Below, piece after piece: positions 16,564 to 24,984 of a stretch of 64,000 bases of DNA. The position numbers and the translations under genes are program-made. Source of the stretch: Rhodococcus rhodnii (GTDB lineage: Bacteria; Actinomycetota; Actinomycetes; Mycobacteriales; Pseudonocardiaceae); NCBI GenBank assembly GCA_000720375.1, contig JOAA01000003.1:124001-188000 (forward strand). Direction: 5' to 3'. The notes beneath the pieces are model-generated. The model had not been told where the DNA came from. It made no database searches and saw only the letters and a program-made list of their open reading frames with translations. Each line of letters begins with the position of its first letter. Position 1 is the first letter of the stretch.

Positions 16564-17589
16564 TCAGTACATTTCGGCGGGTTTTGGCGCCTTGAGCACG
16601 AACTTGCCGTATGCCTTCAGGTACTCGTCCCGTAGCTTGTCGTAGTCGATGTAGTAGTTCCACGGCAGATCGTGCAGGTGGTCACGCATCGCGACGAGGT
16701 GTGCGCGGGCTTGGATCGGTTCGACGGCCAGGACATACGCGGCCGCGAACGCGTTGTGCGCCTCCAGCGCACGCGGGTGCGGGCGTGGGATGGCGACCAT
16801 CCATTTGTCCGCCGCCGTGTCGACCTCCGCGCGGACCTTCGAGAAGTACGTGTTCGGCAGCATCGCCGCCCTGATCGTGTGCTTGTTGTTGATCAACTCG
16901 TTCTGGTCCGCGAGCAGGACCTCGAAGTGTGCGAGCGGGATCATCGCCGCGATCGGGTCGCCGTGCGGCGCCGCGTCCACGCTCAGCCGGGCGAACGCGA
17001 GCATCTCCTCGTGCGAGCCGCCCCACTTCTTGGCCAGGATCTGCAACCGCGTGTAGTACGCCGGATAGAGCGTCTGGGTGCGGGACGTGATCTCACGCCA
17101 GACCGCGTCCAGTTCCTCGCGGTCCGCCTGCAGTCCCAGTGCGGCGCGCTGCATCTCCGCCCACGGCACCGCGTCCTGTGGAAGTCCTTCGGCGGCTTCG
17201 TGCAACGGGGCGATGGCCTTGCGCAAAGTCGCGAAGAACATCCGGAACCGGTCCTCGCCGACCGAACTCGCCCACCCGTGGCCACGGATCGCCCACGCCT
17301 CTTCGATGAAGGTCGATCCGGCCAGCAGCCACGTGTCGGGGTCGTCGGTGGTCTGCGCGGTCTCCACCAAGGATTCCGCGCGGCCGACCAGTTTCTCGGC
17401 GAGTACGCGAACTCGCAACGCGCGCACTTCCGGTTTCGCGCGGCACTCGGCAAGCGCCGACAGCGCGACCTTCAATTCCCCCTGTGACGCCGATTCCACC
17501 GCGGTGTCCAGAACCGCGTCCTCGTAGGTGTGCCCCTGGATGACGTCCCGCTGCGGCAGCGCGGACTTCCTCCGGCTGAATAACCCCAT
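16564..17589 (-). CDS. Conserved hypothetical protein (341 aa), helical
   Basis: I do not recognise this protein. It starts MGLFSRRKSALPQRDVI and is predicted cytosolic and mostly alpha-helical, with Ala/Leu-rich helical pairs suggestive of TPR-like stacking (KVALSALAECRAKPEVRALR). There are several Trp- and Tyr-rich conserved-looking blocks (LPWNYYIDYDKLRDEY, GHGWASSVGEDRFR). No signal peptide, membrane segment or catalytic motif is evident. It may resemble DUF4034-type proteins, but this is a weak impression. It lies upstream of the SWIM gene on the same strand, separated by the perfect hairpin. Confidence 0.7.
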   Translation of the reverse strand: MGLFSRRKSALPQRDVIQGHTYEDAVLDTAVESASQGELKVALSALAECRAKPEVRALRVRVLAEKLVGRAESLVETAQTTDDPDTWLLAGSTFIEEAWAIRGHGWASSVGEDRFRMFFATLRKAIAPLHEAAEGLPQDAVPWAEMQRAALGLQADREELDAVWREITSRTQTLYPAYYTRLQILAKKWGGSHEEMLAFARLSVDAAPHGDPIAAMIPLAHFEVLLADQNELINNKHTIRAAMLPNTYFSKVRAEVDTAADKWMVAIPRPHPRALEAHNAFAAAYVLAVEPIQARAHLVAMRDHLHDLPWNYYIDYDKLRDEYLKAYGKFVLKAPKPAEMY

Positions 17590-17668
17590 CTCGTTACTCT
17601 ACGCGCACAACCAGTTTCCCAGTAGCGCTATCGCCTGCGTGCCAACGAGTTCGTACACATGGCCTACT

Positions 17669-18754
17669 TCAGAACACCACAACCGATCGCAGCACGTCGC
17701 CGGTGTGCATCTTGTGGAAGGCGTCTTCGACACCGTCGAGCGGGATCTCCTCGGTGACGAAGGCGTCCAGGTCCAGGCGGCCCTGTTGGTAGAGATCGAC
17801 AAGCATCGGGAAGTCGCGTGACGGCAGGCAGTCGCCGTACCAGCTGGACTTCAGCGAGCCGCCCCGGCTGAAGAAGTCGATCAGCGGCATCTCCAGGGTC
17901 ATGTCCGGCGTCGGCACACCGACCAGGACCACCGTTCCCGCCAGGTCACGGGCGTAGAACGCCTGCTTCCAGGTCTCCGGGCGGCCGACCGCGTCGATCA
18001 CGACGTCCGCGCCGAAGTCGTCGGTCACCGCCTTGATGGCTTCGACGACGTCGTCGACCTCGCGGGCGTTGATCGAGTGCGTCGCGCCAAAGCCCTGGGC
18101 CCACTGGAGTTTCCGCGGATCCACGTCCACCGCGATGATCTTGGCCGCACCGGCGAGCCTGGCTCCGGCGACGGCGCCGCTGCCCACGCCACCGCATCCG
18201 ATGATCGCAACGGAGTCGCCACGGCCGACGTTGCCCGTGTTGATCGCGGCGCCAATACCCGCCATCACGCCACAGCCGAGCAGACCGACCGCGGCGGCAC
18301 GGGCCGACGGGTCCACTTTGGTGCACTGACCGGAGTGCACGAGCGTCTTCTCCGCGAACGCACCGATGCCCAACGCGGGCGACAGCTCGGTGCCGTCCGC
18401 CAGGGTCATCTTCTGCTTGGCGTTGTGGGTGTTGAAGCAGTACCAAGGCCTGCCGCGCTTGCAGGCGCGGCAGTTGCCGCACACCGCGCGCCAGTTGAGC
18501 ACCACGAAGTCGCCCGGTTCGATGCCGGTCACGCCTTCGCCGACGGACTCGACCACGCCCGCGGCCTCATGGCCGAGCAGGAACGGGAATTCGTCGTTGA
18601 TGCCGCCTTCGCGGTAGTGCAGGTCCGTGTGGCACACCCCGCAGGTCTGCACCTTCACCACGGCCTCGCCAGGCCCGGGATCGGGCACGATGATCGTCGT
18701 CACCTCGACCGGTTCGCCCTTGGCGCGTGCGACGACTCCACGGACTTCAGCCAC
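17669..18754 (-). CDS. mscR: S-(hydroxymethyl)mycothiol dehydrogenase
   Basis: This zinc- and NAD-dependent medium-chain dehydrogenase oxidises the formaldehyde-mycothiol adduct and can act as nitrosomycothiol reductase. The 361-residue protein shows the catalytic-zinc motif [24 protein letters not shown], the structural-zinc cysteines [15 protein letters not shown] and the Rossmann motif GCGGVGSG. The strings [15 protein letters not shown] and [20 protein letters not shown] are characteristic of the mycothiol enzyme. The GTG at 18754 is chosen because GGGAGG lies 8 nt upstream and it gives the usual length. It supports a mycothiol-producing actinobacterium. Confidence 0.92.
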   Translation of the reverse strand: MAEVRGVVARAKGEPVEVTTIIVPDPGPGEAVVKVQTCGVCHTDLHYREGGINDEFPFLLGHEAAGVVESVGEGVTGIEPGDFVVLNWRAVCGNCRACKRGRPWYCFNTHNAKQKMTLADGTELSPALGIGAFAEKTLVHSGQCTKVDPSARAAAVGLLGCGVMAGIGAAINTGNVGRGDSVAIIGCGGVGSGAVAGARLAGAAKIIAVDVDPRKLQWAQGFGATHSINAREVDDVVEAIKAVTDDFGADVVIDAVGRPETWKQAFYARDLAGTVVLVGVPTPDMTLEMPLIDFFSRGGSLKSSWYGDCLPSRDFPMLVDLYQQGRLDLDAFVTEEIPLDGVEDAFHKMHTGDVLRSVVVF

Positions 18755-18830
18755 TGCAGGAACCTCCCGCCTCGTTGCGTGCGCAACCGAGTAGACATCG
18801 TGCATGGGTCCGGTGTCGAGAGGATCTTTG

Positions 18831-19613
18831 TCAGTTCCCCCGAAGGAACTCGGCGGTCACGTCATCGGCCGGGAAGAACGACTCGATGGCGAGCTCGGCG
18901 ACGGTGATGTCCGCGGGCGTGCCGAACGTCGCGATCACGCTCAGGAAAGCCAATTCGTGGCCCTTGTGCGCGATACGCAACGACACCACGACGTCGTTGT
19001 CCAAATGCGGCTCAGGCTCGTCACACGGGTACGCCACGAGCTCCTTGTACAGCTCCTGCAACCCCGCGTCGGCGGTGACGGCGATCTCCCGGCGCAGCCG
19101 GCCGAGCAGGTGCGCCCGCCACTCCCCCAGGTTGCGGATCCGCGGCGCCATTCCCTCCGGGTGCAGGCTCAGCCGTAGCACGTTGACCGGTGGCTTCATC
19201 AGCGCAGGCGCGACGTCCGCGATGAACAGCGCGGTCGCGGCGTTGCTGTCGACCAGGTTCCACCGCCGGTCGACCACAACAGCCGGGTACGGGTTGTGCC
19301 CGGCGAGGATCCGGCGCACAGCCGATTTCACCGACGCCATCTCCGGCGCGTCCAACGGGGTCTCGCTGTAGACGGGCGCGTACCCGGCCGCCAGCAGCAG
19401 CCGGTTGCGGTCGCGCAACGGCACGTCCAGCTCCTCGGCCAGGTGCAGCACCATGTCCCGGCTCGGCGCCGAACGCCCGGTCTCCACGAAACTGAGGTGC
19501 CTGGTCGAGATGTCGGCCTGGATCGACAGGTCGAGCTGGCTGAGCCTGCGCTGCTCCCGCCACTGTCTGAGCAGCTCACCCACGGGTCGTTGCGTCAACG
19601 TCACGCCGTCCAC
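18831..19613 (-). CDS. XRE family regulator with MmyB-like ligand domain
   Basis: This 260-residue protein has an N-terminal XRE helix-turn-helix ([36 protein letters not shown], about 12-50). A MmyB-like C-terminal domain follows ([20 protein letters not shown] and [13 protein letters not shown]), a common actinobacterial arrangement that binds fatty-acid-like ligands. The start may be the GTG at 19613 or the GTG three codons later. In the reconstructed pre-insertion chromosome this gene would lie divergent to, and about 60 bp from, the NADAR gene; the mobile element now separates them. Confidence 0.87.
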   Translation of the reverse strand: MDGVTLTQRPVGELLRQWREQRRLSQLDLSIQADISTRHLSFVETGRSAPSRDMVLHLAEELDVPLRDRNRLLLAAGYAPVYSETPLDAPEMASVKSAVRRILAGHNPYPAVVVDRRWNLVDSNAATALFIADVAPALMKPPVNVLRLSLHPEGMAPRIRNLGEWRAHLLGRLRREIAVTADAGLQELYKELVAYPCDEPEPHLDNDVVVSLRIAHKGHELAFLSVIATFGTPADITVAELAIESFFPADDVTAEFLRGN

Positions 19614-19640
19614 GCTACGGCGAGCACGAAACCTCGGCGA

Positions 19641-19655
19641 TTATGTCAGGGGTAA
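19641..19655. repeat. Putative attL (15-bp direct repeat)
   Basis: TTATGTCAGGGGTAA here is identical to 30122-30136 next to the integrase gene. It is 27 bp from the XRE gene start. Unlike the right copy it is not followed by a -10-like TAnnnT, as expected if only the right copy restored the original promoter. Confidence 0.6.
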
Positions 19656-19843
19656 CGGGCTGGCGGTGGCCTGGCCTGCGGGTTCAAACGGGAGAAACCC
19701 TGTGACCTGCGGAAACACTGCCAACGGTGATGATCGTTTGTCAACGTTTATCGAGCTCGGATGTACCCGATGTGTACCGGGTTTTTTGGATCACTCACGA
19801 GTGGGGGTCCTTCGCGCCATCCCGTCGACCTGGCGCTAGCCCG

Positions 19844-19920
19844 ATCATGTCCGGCCAGGGGTGCAACCTTGCGAAGTCCTGAGGATGCTCTGAGAGCTTG
19901 CACCCCTGGCCGGACATGAT
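19844..19920. repeat. 23-bp perfect inverted repeat near the left AICE end
   Basis: Perfect 23-bp arms at 19844-19866 and 19898-19920 are separated by 31 bp. The region from 19656 to 20287 around it holds no credible gene: open frames there are Arg/Pro-rich and lack ribosome-binding sites. The repeat may be a recombination accessory site, a transfer locus or a strong hairpin terminator. A short stem followed by six Ts at 19765-19787 could be a weak terminator on the plus strand. Confidence 0.7.
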
Positions 19921-20287
19921 AGCCCTTGTGGAGGTTGCTGGGATGGCGTCGACGGGCCTTCACGGACGCAAGTCGGGGCTGTTTCCTCGCCCATCCGGGA
20001 GACCTGCCGGGGGTCCGGGGGTGGCGAACGCCCCGGGCATCCTGCCCATCGTTGGTCGCCCAGTTCAGTGTTTGTGATCATGGGGCCGTGCGTGTGTAGA
20101 CGACCTGCCTCCATCCGCCGACGCGGGGTGCGCGCAGCGGAGCTTGGCGCGCGGGGCCCCGCTTGTCGGCGGGATAAGGGCAGTGGTCGTCGCGGCCCGC
20201 AAGGGCCGCCTTGATGAAGTGAAGAAACTTTGAACACAGTTGTGCAGTCGGATAGGTACCGTCTAAGTAGCACTGTCTCGCGTGGAC

Positions 20288-20725
20288 CTAAGCAGAGATC
20301 AAGTTGACACCGTCGTGGGACCGAACGACTGCTTGCGACCGGAAAGCGTCGGCAACTCTGATCGCGAAAGCAGGGTCCATAAGTTCGTGAACTTCGTCCA
20401 GGGTCATCCAGCGGATCTCGCGTGCTTCGTCGGTACGCTCGACAGTTTCGCCATTCGGGGCGCAACGAAAGACGAGGGCGACGATGCCCCTGCTGAGGTT
20501 CTTGTAGACGCCTGTGAGGTGCTGGACCTGTACGCGCATGCCGGTTTCCTCGACGACTTCGCGCTGCACACCCTGTTCGAACGTCTCGCCCAGCTCAAGC
20601 ACTCCCCCGGGCGCTTCCCAGTGCCCGTTGTCTTGTCGCTTGATCGTGAGGACACGGTCATGGTCGTCGATGACCACGCCTGCGACGCTCACCGAGTGTT
20701 TCGGCGTGCTGTTCATCAACGTCAC
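20288..20725 (-). CDS. Nudix hydrolase, AICE Pif-like
   Basis: This 145-residue protein has a complete Nudix box from Gly41 to Met63 (GGVLELGETFE, then QREVVEETGM) matching GX5EX7REUXEEXGU, so Mg-dependent hydrolysis of a nucleoside diphosphate derivative is expected. A Nudix protein beside the GntR repressor is typical of AICEs; in pSAM2 the Nudix-domain protein Pif blocks redundant transfer between cells carrying the element. That role is inferred by position. The GTG start at 20725 follows AGGAAGG; the ATG three codons later is an alternative. It is divergent from the GntR gene and may share its operator. Confidence 0.85.
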   Translation of the reverse strand: MTLMNSTPKHSVSVAGVVIDDHDRVLTIKRQDNGHWEAPGGVLELGETFEQGVQREVVEETGMRVQVQHLTGVYKNLSRGIVALVFRCAPNGETVERTDEAREIRWMTLDEVHELMDPAFAIRVADAFRSQAVVRSHDGVNLISA

Positions 20726-20750
20726 CGCCTTCCTGTCGACATGTGCGAGA

Positions 20751-20768
20751 CTAGAGCACGTCTAGAGG
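20751..20768. promoter_or_regulatory. Putative GntR operator half-sites
   Basis: CTAGAG occurs twice here in direct orientation (20751-20756 and 20762-20767), with CGTCTAGAGG at 20759-20768. GTCTAGAGG is the half-site of the perfect dyad downstream of the GntR gene at 21604-21652. It lies between the divergent Nudix and GntR genes, so both are likely autoregulated. Confidence 0.55.
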
Positions 20769-20788
20769 TGTGCGCGAGGTGAGGTGTG

Positions 20789-21568
20789 ATGTTGCAGTTG
20801 GGGCAGATTGATCGAACTAGCGATCAGCCGCCGTACCGGCAGATTGCCGGCATGCTGCGCACTGCCATCGAACAGAACCATCTCACACCCGGCGAACAGC
20901 TGCCGTCTGAGGCTGACTTGATCAGCCACTTTGGCGTTGCGCGAATGACGGTTCGTCAGGCTGTGCAAGAACTTCGTGGTGAAGGATTGGTTGTAGCCGA
21001 GCATGGCCGCGGCACCTTCGTGCGGCCAATGCCGCCGGTCCGGCGCTTGGCATCTGACCGTTTCGCACGGAAGCATCGAGCCGCTGGCAAGGCCGCGTTC
21101 CTGGCGGAAGCGGACAAGGCTGGCTATACACCAGGCGTTGATCGCATCTCAGTCACCCGGGGTAAGGCATCTCCAGCGGTTGCAGAGCGTCTACGTGTGG
21201 CGCCCAACTCGGACGTGGTAGTTCGGTCACGTCGGTACTTGGCCAACGGCCGACCAGTCGAGACTGCTGTTTCGTACATCCCACTCCCCTTCGCTGAAGG
21301 CACCGCCATAGAGGAGCAAGACACGGGTCCCGGTGGTATCTATGCACGGCTTGAGGACACCGGCCACGTTCTTGCCAGGTTTACCGAAGAGGTCGGAGCG
21401 CGGATGCCTACTCCTGAAGAGCGTCAGGAGCTGCAAATAGGGGCTGGCATCCCTGTGTTGACCGTCGTTCGTACCGCTTACGACATGAACGATGTTGCCG
21501 TGGAAGTCTGCGACACGATCAAGGTTGCGCCCGCGTATTTGCTGGAGTACGACTTCCCAGCGCGGTAG
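20789..21568 (+). CDS. GntR family regulator, KorSA-like
   Basis: This protein of about 259 residues has an N-terminal GntR winged helix (PYRQIAGMLRTAIEQNHLTPG, then LPSEADLISHFGVARMTVRQ) and a C-terminal UTRA-like effector domain with RSRRYLANGRPVETAVSYIP and GGIYARLEDTGH. In AICEs the KorSA homologue represses replication and transfer genes. Start is ATG 20789 or GTG 20786; GAGGTGAGG lies just upstream. Dyads flank the gene on both sides, supporting control of itself and of the operon beginning at 21673. Confidence 0.9.
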   Translation: MLQLGQIDRTSDQPPYRQIAGMLRTAIEQNHLTPGEQLPSEADLISHFGVARMTVRQAVQELRGEGLVVAEHGRGTFVRPMPPVRRLASDRFARKHRAAGKAAFLAEADKAGYTPGVDRISVTRGKASPAVAERLRVAPNSDVVVRSRRYLANGRPVETAVSYIPLPFAEGTAIEEQDTGPGGIYARLEDTGHVLARFTEEVGARMPTPEERQELQIGAGIPVLTVVRTAYDMNDVAVEVCDTIKVAPAYLLEYDFPAR

Positions 21569-21603
21569 CAGTTTGCAATAGCAACCATATCTTTTGTCGT
21601 CTT

Positions 21604-21652
21604 GCAACTCCTCTAGACGTCTAGGTAACCTGTACTTGTCTAGAGGAGTTGC
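21604..21652. promoter_or_regulatory. Perfect 15-bp dyad operator before AICE transfer operon
   Basis: GCAACTCCTCTAGAC (21604-21618) and its exact reverse complement (21638-21652) flank a 19-bp spacer. Inside, CTAGACGTCTAG (21613-21624) is itself a 12-bp palindrome. The half-site recurs upstream of the GntR gene. The dyad ends 20 bp before the start of the next gene, where a repressor would block transcription of the small-gene/tra operon. Confidence 0.75.
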
Positions 21653-21672
21653 TTCGACGCTAGGAGACCAAA

Positions 21673-22029
21673 GTGCGAGACATCCCTGTTGACCTCGGCG
21701 GCTACAAGCTGATGGTGACGGAAGCTCCGACCATGAAGATGCGACAGAAGGACGGTCAGATGGTCGCCGCAACTGACCGGGAGGGGGTGACTCAGTTCGT
21801 TGTCGCCTTGTTCGCGAAGCGGCGACCAGGGCCGGACGGGTTCTCCAGTAAGGGCGAAGAGATCAAGGTGACGCTGGCAACCGATCCTGGGCCTGACTTC
21901 GAAGAGGGCACGTATGTCGAGTTGATCAGTGCGTGCCTGAATGCGTATTCCATGGAAACCGAAGACGGCCGGACCATTTCCGGCATTTCGTTCAAGGCCA
22001 AGGGATTGAAGCCAATCATTTCGGAGTGA
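21673..22029 (+). CDS. AICE conserved hypothetical protein (118 aa)
   Basis: This 118-residue soluble protein starts with GTG after AGGAG. It reads VRDIPVDLGGYKLMVTEAP, then a basic central part and a C-terminal beta-rich stretch (DGRTISGISFKAKGLKPI). Proteins of this type are usual first genes of AICE transfer regions, but I know of no demonstrated function. It directly follows the dyad operator, so it is probably repressed by the GntR protein. Confidence 0.7.
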   Translation: MRDIPVDLGGYKLMVTEAPTMKMRQKDGQMVAATDREGVTQFVVALFAKRRPGPDGFSSKGEEIKVTLATDPGPDFEEGTYVELISACLNAYSMETEDGRTISGISFKAKGLKPIISE

Positions 22030-22055
22030 CTGAGAGCCTTGCCCTAGGCGGTAGG

Positions 22056-22131
22056 TTGCCCGTTCGAGTCGGGCCAAGGTACTAGGTCCCGTTTCTTCGC
22101 TTTAGAGGGCGATTGCCCGTTTGAGTCGGGC
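22056..22131 (+). other. Two tRNA T-arm-like hairpins
   Basis: TTGCCCGTTCGAGTCGGGC at 22056-22074 and TTGCCCGTTTGAGTCGGGC at 22113-22131 differ by one base. Each has a 5-bp stem and a 7-nt loop matching the tRNA T-arm consensus. No complete cloverleaf fits: the 5' acceptor strand expected for the first copy is missing. They may be relics of a tRNA-derived site, or hairpins used in transfer. The stretch 22030-22268 otherwise has no gene. Confidence 0.5.
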
Positions 22132-22218
22132 GGGAACGTGTGATCACGTTGTTTGATGAATTCCATAGTGGATAGAGCCATGCCAAAATCTGGCCGTCGA
22201 ATTCGTATATCCGAAGAG

Positions 22219-22249
22219 TGGCGCCAGGTCGTAAACCTTTCTGGCGCCA
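22219..22249. terminator. Hairpin with 9-bp perfect stem
   Basis: TGGCGCCAG (22219-22227) pairs with CTGGCGCCA (22241-22249). It lies just beyond the stop of the minus-strand gene ending at 22269 and could terminate it or the rightward transcript. There is no long U-run on either strand. Confidence 0.45.
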
Positions 22250-22268
22250 TACTCATCGACTCCGCGAA

Positions 22269-22505
22269 TTATGAATGTTCAGATTCTGCCGACATTGTCT
22301 TCTCAGGAACGAGGCGGACATAGGTTCCATATTTACGCGCGATCGTGAATAGCGTGTTGATTGTGTCAATCGGCGGGTTGTCTAGGTTGATGTCGAGAAA
22401 CCATCGTTTGGTTTTACTCCCCCAATCGGCCCCTGTTGCTTTGACGGCCTCTTTTTGCTCGTTCCAATGAGGTTCAGGCATGTGGGCCAGCTCGATGATG
22501 AGCAT
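22269..22505 (-). CDS. Small hypothetical AICE protein (78 aa)
   Basis: I do not recognise this protein. It starts MLIIELAHMPEPHWNEQKEA and ends ARKYGTYVRLVPEKTMSAES; a GADWGSKTKRWFLDINLDN block looks conserved. GAGG lies about 5 nt before the chosen ATG at 22505; an in-frame ATG at 22529 has a poorer site. It is one of two leftward genes in the element and its base composition is less GC-rich than the host, in keeping with the AICE. Confidence 0.5.
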   Translation of the reverse strand: MLIIELAHMPEPHWNEQKEAVKATGADWGSKTKRWFLDINLDNPPIDTINTLFTIARKYGTYVRLVPEKTMSAESEHS

Positions 22506-22607
22506 GGCACCTCGCTGTCGTGTGTCCATGTTGGCGATCGTGCCAGTTGTGTCTGCCGTGTGGCTTCGGCCATTCAGGTTGCGTCTCCTGTCGGAAGGGA
22601 GGTGTTC

Positions 22608-22802
22608 GTGGAGATCGAGAAGACGACCCATTTTTGGTACGGAGGTAGTGACCGTTCGATCGTGGCGCTGTTTGTCGAACGCGATGGCGTTCGGTTGACG
22701 GTGACAAGGTTTGAGTCCGGCGAGGACTTCGAGGTGTTTATGCAGTGGAACGAGTTCATGGCGTTAGCTGCTGACATTCCAAAGATCACGCAGGCGCGTT
22801 GA
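22608..22802 (+). CDS. Small hypothetical AICE protein (64 aa)
   Basis: A GTG preceded by GGGAGG opens a 64-residue frame (VEIEKTTHFWYGGSDRSIV, ending MALAADIPKITQA). It is soluble and mixed alpha/beta, and I do not recognise it. It begins a chain of short rightward genes with strong ribosome-binding sites leading to the tra gene. Longer upstream readings of this frame overlap the oppositely oriented gene and are unlikely. Confidence 0.55.
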   Translation: MEIEKTTHFWYGGSDRSIVALFVERDGVRLTVTRFESGEDFEVFMQWNEFMALAADIPKITQAR

Positions 22803-22836
22803 CCTGTTCTGTCTCCTTTGGAAAGGAGGAACGTGA

Positions 22837-23082
22837 ATGTACTTGCGGTTTGGCGACTCGCGAATCGATGGTGGAACGTCGGAGCATTACGCGTGGTCCA
22901 CTAAGGACGGTTGGCAAGTGTCATGGCTGCCGGATCGGTATTTTGACCAGAATGGCGCGATCACGGCAATGATGATTGCAGAGGCATACAGCGAGAGTCC
23001 GCCTCCGTCGTCGCCGGTTTGGATCCACGTGAAGGCCTGGAAAGACGAGATTGGACTGACGGACATGGACCGTCCGGCCTAG
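22837..23082 (+). CDS. Small hypothetical AICE protein (81 aa)
   Basis: This 81-residue protein begins MYLRFGDSRIDGGTSEHYAW after AAAGGAGG with good spacing. It is soluble, rich in Trp and Asp, and ends WIHVKAWKDEIGLTDMDRPA. No recognised domain. Position in the pre-tra gene chain suggests a transfer-related or accessory function. Confidence 0.6.
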   Translation: MYLRFGDSRIDGGTSEHYAWSTKDGWQVSWLPDRYFDQNGAITAMMIAEAYSESPPPSSPVWIHVKAWKDEIGLTDMDRPA

Positions 23083-23104
23083 CCGATACGTGAGGAGGCT
23101 GTTT

Positions 23105-23368
23105 ATGCAGATTGCACTGATCAACAACCGGGCCCAGCAGAAGTATGGCGCTTTGGTTGGGGCACTGGATTTGGTGTCGGAAGCGTTCGATGCCGTGGAC
23201 AAGGTGATCGACGGTATGGACCCGGGCAAGGCCAGTGGTGGTTGGACGGTGGCAACACCTGACGAACTCCGGGGTATGCGCACGAAAGCCTTCGAGGCGA
23301 TTGAACGGTTCCGCGCGGGCACCAAAAAGTATGAGGCGGAACTCGTTTCACGTGATTGGAGGCTGTGA
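23105..23368 (+). CDS. Small hypothetical AICE protein (87 aa)
   Basis: This 87-residue protein starts MQIALINNRAQQKYGALVG after AGGAGG about 9 nt upstream; an in-frame start five codons earlier would lie on the ribosome-binding site itself. It is mostly helical with the segment GMRTKAFEAIERFRAGTKKY. I do not recognise a family. The next gene starts 2 nt after its stop. Confidence 0.6.
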   Translation: MQIALINNRAQQKYGALVGALDLVSEAFDAVDKVIDGMDPGKASGGWTVATPDELRGMRTKAFEAIERFRAGTKKYEAELVSRDWRL

Positions 23369-23369
23369 G

Positions 23370-23552
23370 ATGTCTCATCAGTTGGACCGCGCTCTGGATG
23401 AACTCGACAACGCGATGAAACAGCTCAAACGGGCGATGCGTGGTGTTCCGGCGAATCGCGAGGGATTCCGACGGCAACACGACCGGGCGGCGAAGGAAGT
23501 GGCCGCGTTGACGGTTGCATTGACCGATTCTCGCTCGGCCTGTGCCGGGTGA
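23370..23552 (+). CDS. Small coiled-coil AICE protein (60 aa)
   Basis: This 60-residue protein, MSHQLDRALDELDNAMKQLK onward, has heptad-like hydrophobic spacing over most of its length, so a helical hairpin or coiled coil is likely. GGAGG lies upstream within the end of the previous gene, indicating coupled translation. Function unknown. Confidence 0.5.
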   Translation: MSHQLDRALDELDNAMKQLKRAMRGVPANREGFRRQHDRAAKEVAALTVALTDSRSACAG

Positions 23553-23634
23553 ACGCCAAATACACGATCACGACCGTTCGGCCGGCTCTCGACAGGGGGA
23601 GTCGGCCGAATGGTTATCAGGGAGGTGACAGGGA

Positions 23635-24984
23635 ATGGGTGAAGGGAAGCGAAAGCGTGGCCAGGAATGGCGCGCGATGGGTTGGATGGCAAGGCATCCG
23701 GGGATGTGGGGTGTGCCTGGCGCGATCGGTGTGTCCACGGCTGAATTGGGGACCGCGACAACTGGCGGGATTCTTGGTGGGCTGACTGCTGGCGTGCTGG
23801 CGTGGTATCGCGGTGACCCGGACAGTTTCGATCGGTTCGCGGCACCGAGGATCCGGGCGTTCAGCCGGCGCTGGACGGCCTACCGTGGACGTAAGTGGCG
23901 CAACGCTCTGCTGGCGTGTGACTTGGCGCCGATTCACCGGCGGTCTGGCGAACCTCAGGTTCCGCAGATCGTCCGGGTGCGTGCTTACGGGCCGTCGGTG
24001 GACATCGTGCACGTGAAGATCGTGCCCGGTCAGCATGTCCGGCAGTGGGAAGCCCGTCTGCCGGAGTTGACTGAAGCGTTGAAGGCGGAGCGGCTCTCGG
24101 TGGAGCGGGTGAAACCGCTTGTGATCGCGCTGTTGGTGCAGCGAATGGAACCGTTCACCGAAGTCATTCCTGCGCCGGACATGCCGTGGGATGCCGAAGC
24201 AGTCGACCTGTCGTCGCTCTACTTCGGGGAAACCGAGTACGGCGAGGACTGGCGGGAACCGATCCAAGGCCAACACTGGCTGGTTTCGGGTGCGACCGGT
24301 GCCGGCAAGAACTCGATTGGTTGGTCGGCCCTTCGTGGTCTGGCTCCGATGATCCGAGATGGCTCGTGCCGGGTGTACATGTTGGACCCGAAGCGGATGG
24401 AGCTGTCCGCGGGCAAGGATCTGGCGTACCGGTACGCGTCCGAATCGGACGATTGTGTGAGCATTACCGAAGAGTTCGTTGAAGACATGCGGGAGACCCA
24501 GCGCAAGCTGGCCGCGGAAGGTCTGCGCAAGACCACCCCATCGCGGGAAACTCCGCTCAACCTGCTCATGATCGACGAATTGGCCGCGCTGATGGCGTTC
24601 GGCGACAACGCACGCTTCTACCGCAAGGCGCTGACCGAGGTCGGTACACAGGGCAGGGCGACCGGTCACGGCATGTTCGGCTTCGTGCAGGAGCCGACGA
24701 AGGACACGGTGCCGATCCGCGACCTGTTCACCCGCCGGGTCTCCCTTCGCACCACGTCAGCGTCCTATGTGGACATGGTGCTGGGTGACGGTGCCCGTTT
24801 GCGCGGTGCCTTGGCTGACGAGATTCCGGCAACCGCCGAGACGGCGGGTATCGGCTACCGGGTGCGTGAGAAGTCGCGGGTGCCCATCCGGGTACGTGCG
24901 GCGTATGTGAACGACGCAGAGATCAAGGAACTTGTGGACTTTGTGACCGGCGAATCCGCCGGCGGACTGAGGGTGGTGGCGTGA
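23635..24984 (+). CDS. FtsK/SpoIIIE-type conjugal DNA translocase (TraSA/TraB-like)
   Basis: This 449-residue ATPase is the key transfer protein of AICEs, pumping double-stranded DNA between mycelia. It has an N-terminal hydrophobic stretch (about 22-57) that likely anchors it. Walker A is SGATGAGKNS (218-227) and Walker B is LLMIDE (310-315), followed by GTQGRATGHGMFGFVQEPT. The residue after the Walker A Lys is Asn instead of the usual Gly/Ser. GGGAGGTGACAGGG lies upstream of the ATG. It is shorter than plasmid TraB proteins but usual for AICE TraSA. Confidence 0.9.
   Translation: MGEGKRKRGQEWRAMGWMARHPGMWGVPGAIGVSTAELGTATTGGILGGLTAGVLAWYRGDPDSFDRFAAPRIRAFSRRWTAYRGRKWRNALLACDLAPIHRRSGEPQVPQIVRVRAYGPSVDIVHVKIVPGQHVRQWEARLPELTEALKAERLSVERVKPLVIALLVQRMEPFTEVIPAPDMPWDAEAVDLSSLYFGETEYGEDWREPIQGQHWLVSGATGAGKNSIGWSALRGLAPMIRDGSCRVYMLDPKRMELSAGKDLAYRYASESDDCVSITEEFVEDMRETQRKLAAEGLRKTTPSRETPLNLLMIDELAALMAFGDNARFYRKALTEVGTQGRATGHGMFGFVQEPTKDTVPIRDLFTRRVSLRTTSASYVDMVLGDGARLRGALADEIPATAETAGIGYRVREKSRVPIRVRAAYVNDAEIKELVDFVTGESAGGLRVVA

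Noticed and set aside
22000..22083. Complete tRNA gene
   Set aside because: Only a T-arm and a possible 3' acceptor strand fit; the matching 5' acceptor, D-arm and anticodon arm are absent.
23549..23785. 78-codon frame overlapping the start of the tra gene
   Set aside because: Starts with a GTG overlapping the previous stop but runs out of frame through the conserved Tra N-terminus with poor codon bias.
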